This document shows, piece by piece, positions 26,015 through 34,669 of a stretch of 63,670 bases of DNA. Under the pieces are notes generated by a model that worked only from the letters and a program-made list of their open reading frames with translations, had not been told where the DNA came from and made no database searches. The DNA lies in NCBI GenBank assembly GCA_900544965.1, contig UQXE01000008.1:1-63670 (forward strand), in the 5' to 3' direction. The stretch is from an uncultured Eubacteriales bacterium (GTDB taxonomy: Bacteria; Bacillota; Clostridia; Christensenellales; CAG-138). Made by a program: the position numbers and the translations under genes. The first letter of the stretch is position 1, and each line of letters starts with the position of its first letter.

Positions 26015-26066
26015 GCTTTAATATCAAATGCTGGGATGCTATAATGGGTAAAAACGGGAGAATCCT

Positions 26067-26660
26067 ATGAAACTCATTATAGCATCCAACAATTCCCACA
26101 AGGTTAAGGAAATTAAGCAGATCCTGGGCGCGCATTTTGACGAAATTCTATCGCTTGCCGACGCGGGCATTGAGATAGACGTCATTGAAGATGGAAAGAC
26201 CTTCACCGAAAACGCTTTGAAGAAGGCAGCTCAGGTTTTAGACATGTCGCCTGATGCAGACGCCGTACTTGCCGACGACAGCGGCCTTGCCGTTGACGCC
26301 CTCAACGGCGCCCCTGGTATATACAGCGCGCGCTTTGCGGGTGAGGGACATAACGATGAGGCAAACAATCAAAAGCTATTGGATATGATGAAGGATGTAC
26401 CGGACGGCAAGCGTACATGCCGGTTTGTCTGCGCCATGGCCATGGCAAGGAGAAATAAACTGGATATAACCTCCCTGGGGTTCGTTGAAGGCACCTTGCT
26501 GCGGGAAAAGCACGGCGAGAACGGCTTTGGGTATGATCCGCTGTTTTATTGCGATGAACTTGGCTGTTCCTTTGCGCAAGCGGACCCGCAGTCTAAAAAT
26601 GCCGTCAGCCACCGCAGAAGGGCGCTCGACGGCATGCTTGAGGCCCTCTCTGACAGCTGA
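26067..26660 (+). CDS. rdgB: XTP/dITP diphosphatase RdgB (HAM1)
   Basis: RdgB hydrolyses deaminated purine triphosphates (ITP, XTP, dITP) to monophosphates, keeping them out of DNA and RNA. The substrate-binding start KLIIASNNSHKVKEIKQIL, the catalytic ADDSGLAVDALNGAPGIYSA, and GFGYDPLFYCDELGCSFAQ with the following KNAVSHRRRAL are all present. The 197-residue length is standard. GGGAGAAT precedes the ATG. The bases just before the gene carry no separate terminator for the GerMN lipoprotein, so read-through is possible. Confidence 0.96.
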   Translation: MKLIIASNNSHKVKEIKQILGAHFDEILSLADAGIEIDVIEDGKTFTENALKKAAQVLDMSPDADAVLADDSGLAVDALNGAPGIYSARFAGEGHNDEANNQKLLDMMKDVPDGKRTCRFVCAMAMARRNKLDITSLGFVEGTLLREKHGENGFGYDPLFYCDELGCSFAQADPQSKNAVSHRRRALDGMLEALSDS

Positions 26661-26768
26661 ACAAACCATTCAAGCTAAAAAACCACGCCCGCTCTTTAAT
26701 CCAAGAATCGAATTTATTAGAGCTTAATACTTAAAAAAACAACTTGTCACCTGCACGGAGGTATTATA

Positions 26769-27599
26769 TTGAACATTGATGAATTTAAAATACTCAAACA
26801 ACACGCATCCAAATACAAGTATAACTCCTTTGAATATTTGGAGTACGAGAATGTAAAGGAATATTGCGTAATGCAACCCGATGGCGGAAATATTATAGCC
26901 ATACGGGGGTATGATTCTGAAACAGGAATGGAGGAGATATACTGGGCGTCGGACAGCGCCGAAGCGTTGATCAAAACTGTAAGAAGTTCATGCAACGCGG
27001 CGCTAGTCACCTTCATCCCTCCTGAATGGAAGGCAACACTTGAAAAGTGCGGCTTTCAGGAATATGGCGTACTTCGGGAATACTGGATCAACGATATTTA
27101 TGGGCTGCAGCTTGACGCCTTTGGAGGATATCGATTTTTATGCGATGAGGACTGCTCGGCAGCTGCTGATGTCACGATGAAGTGCAGGTGGCAGAGCAGG
27201 GAGTTTCATGGCGAAAGCGAGGACTGGTTCAGGCAATGGATGCGCGGCGCGGATCCAAACGCGGCTGAGTGCAGAAACTGCCGCGTACTCGTACATAAAG
27301 AGGGGTTAAAAACAGCTGGAATCGCCTGCGTGGCAACCTATGCCCATGAAAGCCATGACGGAGCTGTGGTGTGGATTCGTGAACTTGCGGTAGCACCCGA
27401 ATATCAGGGCAGAGGTATAGGAAAAAAACTTCTGCTGCAATCGCTTAAATACGGTATGGATAATGGCGCCAAAAGAGCGTTTCTCATGGCGGACGACCTA
27501 AACGATACCGCAAAGGCCTTATATACTAAAGTTGGGTTTGCGCCCTCGACTGTTGACGTGCAGATAGACCTCATATATAGACGTACTAATGAAATATAG
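26769..27599 (+). CDS. GNAT N-acetyltransferase
   Basis: A 276-residue protein with two parts. The N-terminal ~125 residues are a divergent, possibly inactive GNAT-like fold (MQPDGGNIIAIRGYDSETGM). The C-terminal ~150 residues are a canonical GNAT with the acetyl-CoA loop ELAVAPEYQGRGIGKKLLLQ and the C-terminal AFLMADDLNDTAKALYTKVG. CGGAGG lies 8 bases before the TTG start, and no ATG fits better. The substrate is unknown. A hairpin terminator follows directly. Confidence 0.85.
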   Translation: MNIDEFKILKQHASKYKYNSFEYLEYENVKEYCVMQPDGGNIIAIRGYDSETGMEEIYWASDSAEALIKTVRSSCNAALVTFIPPEWKATLEKCGFQEYGVLREYWINDIYGLQLDAFGGYRFLCDEDCSAAADVTMKCRWQSREFHGESEDWFRQWMRGADPNAAECRNCRVLVHKEGLKTAGIACVATYAHESHDGAVVWIRELAVAPEYQGRGIGKKLLLQSLKYGMDNGAKRAFLMADDLNDTAKALYTKVGFAPSTVDVQIDLIYRRTNEI

Positions 27600-27624
27600 G
27601 GAAGCGGAATTTCATCCGCTCCCC
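27599..27624. terminator. Hairpin between convergent genes
   Basis: GGG-AGCGGA pairs with TCCGCT-CCC around a short ATTTCA loop, with one unpaired base on each side. It starts at the GNAT stop codon and lies before the convergent GH25 gene. Confidence 0.6.
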
Positions 27625-27661
27625 TATGTTCTTATGTATATATCAGCACTTTAGTACAGCG

Positions 27662-28741
27662 CTATTTTTCATCCCTGCAATATCCAATATCTATGCTTTG
27701 GCCAACATATATAAGATCCGGATTGTCAATCCTGTTTATGGCCGCCAGGCGCCGCACGGTTGTGCTAAACCTGTACGCTATCCTTGAGAGGGTATCCCCC
27801 CTCTTTATCTGATATGTATCGTAACAGGGAGCGTTGAAGCTTCCGTCAACCAAAACATACAGCCTATCCCCTATATGGATTAGATCGGGGTTCTTTATTT
27901 CATTTAGCCTTACAAGGCTGCTTACGGTTGTTCCATATCTACGGGCAAGGCGCGAAAGCGTATCCCCTCGTACCACCGTTATCCTTATCAGTTTGATATC
28001 CTCGGGAACAGGGTCCGGTTCATTGCCAGGTATCGGGGAATTGTCGGCTAAATAGACGTCTTGTGTAAAGCGGTCCAGGTCAACGTCGCCGGAAATTCCA
28101 TCAACCCTTCCCGTATTTGAATACTGGAAACCTACCCACGAATCCCACTTTCCATTATCGCTTGGCGTTGACGGGCCATATTGGGCGACCCAGAGCGGGA
28201 ATTCGTTCGCCAGCGCACTGCTCCACCTCGTTTTTGCGCCGTTTGTACTGGTATAGATCATAACGTCCTTGCCGCTTAGCCTCTCAACCTCGCGCATAAA
28301 CGCTATCGCCGCCTCATTTGCAGTTGACACCGCAAGCTGGCCTCCGGCGCCAAAGTCCATCGCAAGCATACAGTCGGCGGTTTTTCCCGCAAGCAGCGAT
28401 ACAAAAAACCTGGCCTGCTGCTCGGCCTCCGATGCGGAGCGGGCTGTCATTGAGTGATAAAACCCGATATCAAGTCCCGCGGCCTTAGCATTATTATAAT
28501 TTCGTTCAAAGTACGGGTCCTTATAATCGTTTCCCGCGCCAGCCCGTATATATACTATCTTAATTCCATCGGCTTTAACCCTGTCAAAGTCTATGCTTCC
28601 CTGCCATTTGCTTACGTCGATACCTGGGTATACCGTGTCGGACGACGGCGGCAGAGCATGGGTCCTTAAAGGGAAAAGCACTAATGCAAACATAACGGCC
28701 ATCGCGCCCGCTATTATTGTAAATAAGCGTCTGCTCATCAA
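27662..28741 (-). CDS. GH25 muramidase-like protein with two LysM domains
   Basis: A 359-residue exported peptidoglycan-binding protein. The signal peptide (residues ~1-30) is followed by a GH25 lysozyme-like barrel: YPGIDVSKWQGSIDFDRVKA, KIVYIRAGAGNDYKDPYFER, GLDIGFYHSMTARSASEAEQ and FPLWVAQYGPSTP. Two LysM repeats end it (ITVVRGDTLSRLARRYGTTV and YQIKRGDTLSRIAYRFSTTV). In GH25 enzymes the catalytic pair is Asp-x-Glu in the middle of the barrel. Here the equivalent stretch reads AMDFGAGGQL, with Gly where Glu is expected, so the barrel may be inactive and serve binding only. A cell-wall role at the surface is likely. Confidence 0.87.
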   Translation of the reverse strand: MMSRRLFTIIAGAMAVMFALVLFPLRTHALPPSSDTVYPGIDVSKWQGSIDFDRVKADGIKIVYIRAGAGNDYKDPYFERNYNNAKAAGLDIGFYHSMTARSASEAEQQARFFVSLLAGKTADCMLAMDFGAGGQLAVSTANEAAIAFMREVERLSGKDVMIYTSTNGAKTRWSSALANEFPLWVAQYGPSTPSDNGKWDSWVGFQYSNTGRVDGISGDVDLDRFTQDVYLADNSPIPGNEPDPVPEDIKLIRITVVRGDTLSRLARRYGTTVSSLVRLNEIKNPDLIHIGDRLYVLVDGSFNAPCYDTYQIKRGDTLSRIAYRFSTTVRRLAAINRIDNPDLIYVGQSIDIGYCRDEK

Positions 28742-28977
28742 AATACCTCCAATATGGATTATACTTTATGCATAATATGAAAAGCTGATGGGATTGTGAA
28801 TACAGTAACAGTTCTTCACGGCCCGATACCAGGCGTTTCCACGGCATACGTTTGAATAAAAAGAGGGCTGTTCCCGTTGACAACCCGGCTTTGTCATCAT
28901 TAAGTTGTAATATAAATTAATCTTTATTATAATATTATGATGCGTTTTATTAACTGTCGAATGAAAGGAAGATTTAA

Positions 28978-30030
28978 TTGAAAACAAGCGACTTTTACTA
29001 TGATTTACCCAAAGAGCTTATCGCGCAGACGCCCTCGCCGATAAGGTCCCAATCCAGGCTTATGGTATATAACAGGCAAGATGCTTCTATCAGCCACGAG
29101 GTATTTTCAGATATAATCAATCACATAAATGCCGGAGATGCTCTGGTAAGAAACACAACCAGGGTAATCCCAGCCCGCCTTTACGGCCACCGCAGGGATA
29201 CTGGCGGCAGCATGGAATTCCTTCTGCTAAAACGGATTGATAAAAATCATTGGGAGGCGCTTGTCAAACCGGGCAGAAAGGCCAGGGGCGGACAGGTATA
29301 CGATATAAGCGGCGAGCTTGCAGCTACTGTACTGGAACCTACAGATTCAGGCGGAAGGATAGTAAGGTTCGACTTTGACGGCATCTTTGAGGAAGTCCTT
29401 GACAGGGCCGGAGAGGTCCCCCTCCCTCCATATATTACCCATCGGCTTAATGAAAAGGAGAGATACCAAACCGTTTACGCCCGTGAAAACGGCTCTGTAG
29501 CCGCGCCGACCGCCGGACTGCATTTTACTCAGGAACTTATTGACCAGCTCCGCTATAAGGGCGTTCATATTGTGGATATATTGCTCCATGTCGGGCTTGG
29601 AACGTTCAGGCCCGTATCAGCGGAAAACGTTGAGGAGCATCATATGCACTCGGAACACTACGAGGTCAGTAAAGAAGCCGCCGATACTATAAACGCTGTG
29701 CGCAGCCGTGGCGGCCGCATCATTGCGGTTGGAACGACATCGTGCAGGACGCTTGAAAGCATAGCCGATGAAAATGGGATCGCACACGCCGGATCGGGCG
29801 AAACCGATATTTTCATAACCCCTGGCTATAGATTCAGGCTTGTAGACGCCCTGCTCACAAATTTTCACCTTCCTGAGTCAACGCTGATGATGCTTATCAG
29901 CGCCTTTGCCGGACGCGAGGAGATGCTGAGGGCGTATAGCCAAGCCGTAGGGCGGAAATACAGGTTTTTCAGCTTTGGGGATGCAATGCTTATAACAGGC
30001 AGGATGCATGAACGTAAGGATGAGGACTAA
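28978..30030 (+). CDS. queA: S-adenosylmethionine:tRNA ribosyltransferase-isomerase QueA
   Basis: QueA transfers the ribosyl part of AdoMet to preQ1 in the wobble position of tRNA, making epoxyqueuosine. The N-terminal FYYDLPKELIAQTPSPIRSQ, the ARLYGHR motif, and the core SVAAPTAGLHFTQELIDQLR with HVGLGTFRPVSAEN are all diagnostic. The C-terminal half has TLESIADENG and FHLPESTLMMLISAFAGREE. GAAAGGAAG lies ~6 bases before the TTG start. The product is 350 residues. A perfect terminator follows two bases after the stop, and the serine recombinase element begins right behind it. Confidence 0.96.
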   Translation: MKTSDFYYDLPKELIAQTPSPIRSQSRLMVYNRQDASISHEVFSDIINHINAGDALVRNTTRVIPARLYGHRRDTGGSMEFLLLKRIDKNHWEALVKPGRKARGGQVYDISGELAATVLEPTDSGGRIVRFDFDGIFEEVLDRAGEVPLPPYITHRLNEKERYQTVYARENGSVAAPTAGLHFTQELIDQLRYKGVHIVDILLHVGLGTFRPVSAENVEEHHMHSEHYEVSKEAADTINAVRSRGGRIIAVGTTSCRTLESIADENGIAHAGSGETDIFITPGYRFRLVDALLTNFHLPESTLMMLISAFAGREEMLRAYSQAVGRKYRFFSFGDAMLITGRMHERKDED

Positions 30031-30031
30031 A

Positions 30032-30063
30032 AAGCCCAGGAAACATAAGGTTTCCTGGGCTTT
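30032..30063 (+). terminator. queA terminator
   Basis: AGCCCAGGAAAC pairs perfectly with GTTTCCTGGGCT (5-base loop) and is followed by TTT. The recombinase stop codon lies 4 bases beyond. Confidence 0.93.
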
Positions 30064-30066
30064 TGC

Positions 30067-31824
30067 CTATTCAGATGCTCGGTACAAAAATCGGTGCTCC
30101 ATGCCGTTTTTGAATCGGATAGACTCAATTCGGCCATCTGAAATACAAAAGTTTTGGCAGATGGAATTGACGAAATCCTTGATGATTTTGGGGTCTATTT
30201 TCCGGACAAGAGACTCGTAATTTACCTCTCGCTTGTCGGCCAGTTTTTGCGTCATGATGAAATAGGACGCTTTGGTAATGAACTCGTCTGAAATGCTGAA
30301 TTGCTTCGAGCTGTTTTTCTCGATCTCTTCTAACCGGTCGTCGATTTTCTGGATGGCGTCTGTGAGCCTCTTCTGTTCGAGAACGTAGTCCTTTTCTGTG
30401 ATTGCATCCTCGCCGTACAGGAAGAGGCTTTTTAATCTGGCAAGAGCTCGCTCGTTCCGGCGACGCTCTGCCGCGAGAAGGTCGTGCTCTTGTGCCTCCG
30501 GAGTGCCTACCGAGGCTTGCACGGCTTTCGACGCATACTCCACAGTAGGCACGGCTCCCCTCCTGAGCATATCGTATAGCTCCTGGAGCCCGACGCCCTC
30601 GACGTGTTCCACATCGGCAAAAAGCGGTCCACGCAGCAGCTTTTTCTCCAGCGTTTCGATGGATGTGGTTTTGCCGAAGCTGCGCTGCGCCTTCATGATG
30701 TTGGCGATATAGTTAAGCACGAACGGTCCGAGCGTCACGTCCGAGACGTATTTGTTCTGGCAATCGCTGAACCGGCGTCTTCTGGAGCAGGCATAGATGG
30801 ATGGCCGCCAGCCGCTTGCCCGTTTCCGATCAACCGTTGCCGGCATACCGGAGCCGCAGTTTCCGCATTTCAGCAGGCCAGCAAAGATGTGCGTATTGGA
30901 ACGATGATAGGTGTTCCTGGCCTTCACGCCGCGCCGGTTTTCGTACAGGGCAAGCCCGATGCTCTCCCAACGTGCCGCGTCGATGATTGCGGGATGATGG
31001 TCTTCGGTCAGTATCCACTCGCTTTCATCCTTGATGGTCCAGTTTCGTGCGCTGCCGTTCTCATTCCGGTAATTATAGCGATATGTGCCGATATAAAATG
31101 GATTTTTGAGGATGATGCTTACCGTCGTTGGGTTCCAGGGCTTCCCTTTTCGGCTCGTGATGCTATTTTCGTTGAGAGCTCTGGCAACCGCGAGAAGAGA
31201 ACGGGTATCCTCGTACATGTCGTAGATCATCCGGACAACGACGGCCTCGCGCTCGTTGATGGAGAACTCTTTGGTCGCCTTGTCATAGTCGTAGCCGAAA
31301 GGGACCTTGCCGCCGTTCCACTGGCCGTTGGCGGCTCTGGAGTACATGATGGCCGTTACGCGCTCGGATGTAACCTTGCGCTCCAGCTCGGCGAAGACCA
31401 GGATGATCTTGAGCATGGCCTCGCCCATCGCCGTTGAGGTGTCGAACTGCTCGTTTTTGGACACGAAGGTAACGCCGAGCTGCTTGAGCTCCTCATACAT
31501 ACCAGCGAAATCAAGCAGGTTCCGGCTGATACGGTCCAGCTTCCATACGACCAAATGGGTAAACTCGCCGGAGCGCACCCGTGCCATCATGGTTTGATAC
31601 GCAGGCCGGTCGGTATTTTTCGCTGAGTATCCAGCATCCTCGAAGACCTCGAAGGAGGTTATGCCAAGAGCGTATTTGCAGTAGTTGATGATCTCCTCGC
31701 GTTGAACCGGAAGACTGTCTTTGTCGATTTGCCAGTACGTCGAAACGCGGATATAAATTGCTGCTCTCTGTATCTTTAGCTTGCTATCGTGAGCCGTTTT
31801 ACTGTAACCTGCTTTAGCGCACAT
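30067..31824 (-). CDS. Large serine recombinase (site-specific integrase)
   Basis: A 585-residue recombinase that integrates and excises phage-like or conjugative elements. The resolvase domain starts AAIYIRVSTYWQIDKDSLPV, so Ser28 is the probable nucleophile, and contains THLVVWKLDRISRNLLDFAG and IILVFAELERKVTSERV. The Recombinase domain follows (GKVPFGYDYDK, NPTTVSIILKNPFYIGTYRY). A zinc ribbon (LKCGNCGSGMPATV then YACSRRRRFSDCQNKYVSD) and a coiled-coil motif precede the C-terminus. All parts needed for activity are visible. Upstream lie a 21-base palindrome and a terminator. It is intact, although the element around it is eroded. Confidence 0.92.
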   Translation of the reverse strand: MCAKAGYSKTAHDSKLKIQRAAIYIRVSTYWQIDKDSLPVQREEIINYCKYALGITSFEVFEDAGYSAKNTDRPAYQTMMARVRSGEFTHLVVWKLDRISRNLLDFAGMYEELKQLGVTFVSKNEQFDTSTAMGEAMLKIILVFAELERKVTSERVTAIMYSRAANGQWNGGKVPFGYDYDKATKEFSINEREAVVVRMIYDMYEDTRSLLAVARALNENSITSRKGKPWNPTTVSIILKNPFYIGTYRYNYRNENGSARNWTIKDESEWILTEDHHPAIIDAARWESIGLALYENRRGVKARNTYHRSNTHIFAGLLKCGNCGSGMPATVDRKRASGWRPSIYACSRRRRFSDCQNKYVSDVTLGPFVLNYIANIMKAQRSFGKTTSIETLEKKLLRGPLFADVEHVEGVGLQELYDMLRRGAVPTVEYASKAVQASVGTPEAQEHDLLAAERRRNERALARLKSLFLYGEDAITEKDYVLEQKRLTDAIQKIDDRLEEIEKNSSKQFSISDEFITKASYFIMTQKLADKREVNYESLVRKIDPKIIKDFVNSICQNFCISDGRIESIRFKNGMEHRFLYRASE

Positions 31825-31860
31825 TTTATCACTCCGTCCATAGGACTGTCACGGGGACAA

Positions 31861-31881
31861 TCCACCGGACCGTCCGGTGGA
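31861..31881 (-). promoter_or_regulatory. 21-bp palindrome upstream of the serine recombinase
   Basis: TCCACCGGAC and GTCCGGTGGA form perfect 10-bp arms around one central base, about 40 bases before the recombinase start. It could be an operator, an RNA hairpin in the leader or part of the attachment region. There is no T-run on the minus strand to suggest a terminator. Confidence 0.6.
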
Positions 31882-31943
31882 AAATCCGCTGTAACCATCA
31901 CCAGTACCATAATATAACCATAAACACAACTCTATAAGAGAGA

Positions 31944-31975
31944 ACGCCCCGCCAGGTTTGGCAGGGCGTTTTTCA
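31944..31975 (+). terminator. Hairpin terminator inside the serine-recombinase element
   Basis: ACGCCC-GCCA pairs with TGGC-GGGCGT around GGTT with one C/A mismatch, and a run of five T follows on plus. It isolates the recombinase upstream region from the plus-strand replisome-like gene. Confidence 0.8.
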
Positions 31976-32135
31976 TATCTTCAACCCACCATATTAAGTC
32001 AATTATATAAATATCTTACGAAAATATCAAGAAAGCTTACGCCTTTAATGATCTCTTGCTTCTTGTAATTCAGCAAATAACGCACTATGCTTTCAAGTAA
32101 GGTATTCATATTTATTAAAAAAGGACGGATGATTT

Positions 32136-32525
32136 ATGGTACGGATACAGGTACACGAGGATTTGCTTTACAACAAGAAATTGCGGCGGCTTATGAAATA
32201 TCTTGATTGCAGTCAATGCGAGGCGATAGGCATTTTAGGCTTTTTGTGGTTATTCGCCGTTCACACAGCGGATGAAACCGGCATTATTGAGTGCATAGGG
32301 CCGGAGGATATTTACCGACCAGGCGAAGAAAGGCCCTACACCTCCGAACAGGTAACGGAGGTGTTAATCAAAGTCGGCTTTTTGGAACATGGGAAAGAGC
32401 AGGACAGCTATGTTATTCACGATTGGGACGAATGGCAGGGCGTATGGATTGAGGAAAAGGAGCGACGCGCCAAACACGCCGCATATATGAGGGAGCAACG
32501 GGAGCGCGAGCGGCAGGACAAGTAA
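32136..32525 (+). CDS. Phage replisome organizer-like protein, short form
   Basis: This 129-residue protein resembles the N-terminal wHTH domain of phage/ICE replisome organizers (DnaD-like loaders): IQVHEDLLYNKKLRRLMKYL, then AIGILGFLWLFAVHTADETG, then IKVGFLEHGKEQDSYVIHDW. These proteins normally continue for another 100-200 residues with a DnaD/DnaB-interaction part. Here the frame ends soon after a basic helix (RRAKHAAYMREQRERERQDK). Either it is a natural short version or the C-terminal part was deleted. AAGGACGG precedes the ATG. It belongs to the serine-recombinase element. Confidence 0.7.
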   Translation: MVRIQVHEDLLYNKKLRRLMKYLDCSQCEAIGILGFLWLFAVHTADETGIIECIGPEDIYRPGEERPYTSEQVTEVLIKVGFLEHGKEQDSYVIHDWDEWQGVWIEEKERRAKHAAYMREQRERERQDK

Positions 32526-32702
32526 ACAAAACAGCGGGCGCAGGTTGAGCCGTTACAGCTTGCGCCCCCGTCCGCTTACTGTCACGTTCACAGTCCGCTC
32601 GCGGTCCAGCATAACCTAACCGTATCTAACCAGAGAAAAACACATGAGTGTTTTTTTGCGCACAAGTGCGCGTATGTGTTTTTCGAGAAGGGAGGGCGAT
32701 AC

Positions 32703-32994
32703 ATGGAGGAATGCACCGGAGGAACAGAGCTATTGACCGAGGAGGAACGCGAGCTATTAAGGGCGAATACTGAAAAGCCTTTGCGTCATAACCGCCGAGG
32801 AATGGGCGTTAATTGACGCGGTATTTGAGAAGGTAAAGCGGGAGTATGCGCCTCTGTTCGACCTGAGCGGCGAGGAATGGGAGCGTATACGGGCCGAGGC
32901 CGAAAAAGCGACAGAGCTTGCAAAAAAGGTCCTGAATAGCCGCGAGAACGAAAAATATCCCCGCGAAACGTCGTTTACCCCATTAGGCGAGTAA
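32703..32994 (+). pseudogene. Frameshifted small ORF of the serine-recombinase element
   Basis: ATG at 32703, 9 bases after AGGGAGGG, opens MEECTGGTELLTEEERELLR but runs into a stop after 37 codons. A shifted frame from about 32770 is open and clearly coding-like (CVITAEEWALIDAVFEKVKR, then LFDLSGEEWERIRAEAEKAT) to a TAA at 32992. Joining the two frames would give a Glu-rich helical protein of about 97 residues. I do not recognise it. The upstream spacer 32560-32700 holds two small hairpins and no gene. Confidence 0.55.
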
Positions 32995-33051
32995 AGGCAT
33001 ACAACGCCGCACAGGGCCGCCAGAGAGCCGCAGAACGCAAGACATAGAGAA

Positions 33052-33086
33052 AGGGCGAGGAGTGAACTACTCCCCGCCCTCTTTTT
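33052..33086 (+). terminator. Terminator at the right part of the serine-recombinase element
   Basis: AGGGCGAGGAGT pairs with ACTCCCCGCCCT (one A/C mismatch) around a 5-base loop, then CTTTTTG. It closes the plus-strand cargo. Confidence 0.85.
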
Positions 33087-33544
33087 GCGCTTAATTTCAG
33101 TTGATATTCTCGTGGACCGGCCGTTTTCCATGTGCAATAACAAAAAATCCTTAACGAGCCGGAAAACACCGTTAAAGGGCCTTTGCTAAAGAATGAGCAA
33201 AAAAACGCTAGAGTTATTATATCATAAACGCATTTATACGACAAGCCGCGCACTATGCCGGAAAAATGACATGAACTGATAAAGCTAAGCGTGTCCATTT
33301 TGCTTACCGCCTCGCAAGAAATAGTCCTATGCTAGAATGTTATTATAAATTGCGAAAGATTACTTGAAACACCAGAAAAACTCCCTATAATAATTGGCGG
33401 TATCTTTTTTGCAGTAGCCGGTATGTGGTCTTAATCGTTAGTCTAGTTAACTGACAAAGTGTTAGGTTCCATTTTACAGGCCGATTTAGCCTCATTCTGT
33501 TGGTATAAAGCGTACTACATAGCTTGACAAATAACAAAGCCGCC
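33087..33544. other. Intergenic DNA, probable element edge
   Basis: No intact gene. A 17-codon membrane-like tail at 33381-33434 (LPIIIGGIFFAVAGMWS, then TAA) looks like the end of a lost small membrane protein. The minus-strand frames here have no start signal and odd composition. The right boundary of the serine-recombinase element probably falls in this stretch but cannot be placed from sequence alone. Confidence 0.4.
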
Positions 33545-33690
33545 GGAGGCAACAACCGCAAAGTACGAAAACTACACGTTTTTCATCCGTTTTTACGCGC
33601 ATGCCGTCAGAGCTGGAATTAAAGCCAAGGGCTGCGGCGCCTGACGATCCCTGGGGCTTTTGACAGTTTGAAAAATGCGCCTCCGGCGCC
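33545..33690 (-). repeat. Dispersed non-coding repeat, copy B
   Basis: Related to 21325-21455 (copy A), with the shared core CCGCAAAG, then TTTCATCCG, then AAGGGCTG, then CCTGAC in the same order and spacing. A GCGCC-TCC-GGCGC hairpin with T-runs on both strands lies at 33677-33694, comparable to the hairpins beside copy A. It ends about 45 bases before the convergent end of the CDF transporter gene. Confidence 0.7.
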
Positions 33691-33736
33691 TTTTAGAAGC
33701 ATTATGAATACCTAGATCAATGCATCCTTATGTGCT

Positions 33737-34669
33737 TTATTGGCCATCCTCATTCCGCTGGGATCGATCTTCTTTCCCTGCTTTAAATGGATTTACCTGG
33801 ACCGAACAATGTTTAACCGACGGAAACTCCTTTTCTATAGAGCTGTGAACCGCTTCGGCTATAATATGGGCATCCGAAAGCGTCATCCGGTCATCCGCTA
33901 GAATTTCAACGTCAACGTAAATTTTGTCGCCAAATACGCGTGTTTTTAAACTGTCTATTCCTAAAACTCCCCTCTGCGTTTGAATAAAGGCCCTAATCTC
34001 GTCTGAAGTTTCCTTGTCACAGGCCTCATCCGTTATCTTTTTAACGGCATCCATAAATATATGCAACGCCGCCTTAATTATGAAAGCGCAGATAAGCACG
34101 CTTATAATAGGATCCAGTATTGGGGCTCCCATTCTAGCGCCCAGAACCCCTATCAGACTGCCGACTGATGAAAGCGCGTCTGCCCGCTGATGCCAGGCAT
34201 CCGCCATCATCGCGCCAGAGTTTATCCTCTTTGCAGCGCTCCGCATATGCCAATACATAAATTCCTTTATGGCTATGGACAGTATGGCGACTACGAGAGC
34301 CAGCACGCCCGGGGCCGGATTGTCCAAATATTCGCCTATAATTATGCTGGCTACCCCCTCGTAGCCTATGCCAAGGCCTGTAGCGAACAATATAACCGAT
34401 AGTATGATTGCGGCAACGCATTCAAGCCGTTCATGTCCGTACTGGTGTTTTTCATCGGGGGCTTTGCTTGACAGCTTTATCCCGATTATTACGATAATCG
34501 TATCCAAAACATCCGCTATGGAGTGTACGGCGTCCGATATAAGCGCGCTTGATTTCGCAAAAATTCCCGCGAATAGCTTTGCCAGCGATAAGAAGACGTT
34601 TGCTCCAATGCTGTCGATTGACGCCCTCAATGCAATCCGTTCATTTGTTTTTAACTTTTTATCGTTCAT
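33737..34669 (-). CDS. Cation diffusion facilitator (CDF) family transporter
   Basis: A 310-residue membrane protein that exchanges a divalent metal (Zn, Fe, Mn, Co, Cd) for protons. Six membrane spans are apparent in residues ~20-215. The metal-site motifs are DAVHSIADVLDTIIV (HxxxD) in helix 2 and DAWHQRADALSSVG (HxxxD) in helix 5. The cytosolic C-terminal domain (DEIRAFIQTQRGVLGIDSLK, HCSVQVNP) is the usual ferredoxin-like dimer region. The first site also carries KHQYGHERLE, normal for the family. The metal cannot be assigned safely. Confidence 0.92.
   Translation of the reverse strand: MNDKKLKTNERIALRASIDSIGANVFLSLAKLFAGIFAKSSALISDAVHSIADVLDTIIVIIGIKLSSKAPDEKHQYGHERLECVAAIILSVILFATGLGIGYEGVASIIIGEYLDNPAPGVLALVVAILSIAIKEFMYWHMRSAAKRINSGAMMADAWHQRADALSSVGSLIGVLGARMGAPILDPIISVLICAFIIKAALHIFMDAVKKITDEACDKETSDEIRAFIQTQRGVLGIDSLKTRVFGDKIYVDVEILADDRMTLSDAHIIAEAVHSSIEKEFPSVKHCSVQVNPFKAGKEDRSQRNEDGQ

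Larger units (their letters stand above)
30064..33300. mobile_element. Small eroded integrative element with a large serine recombinase
   Basis: Between the queA terminator and the housekeeping CDF region lie a large serine recombinase, a phage-type replisome-organizer-like gene and a broken small ORF, all unlike the neighbours. The recombinase sits at the very left end, as is usual for such elements. The edges are estimates: large serine integrases use a 2-bp core, so no long direct repeat marks them. No structural, lysis or conjugation genes remain, so it can only be a remnant or a satellite. Confidence 0.6.

Noticed and set aside
30604..31437. Plus-strand frame of 277 codons antisense to the serine recombinase
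   Set aside because: The recombinase has all domains intact on the minus strand. The antisense frame has no start signal.
33098..33298. Minus-strand frame of ~107 codons right of the serine-recombinase element
   Set aside because: It runs through a terminator hairpin and has low-complexity Phe/Ser/Cys content and no ribosome binding site.
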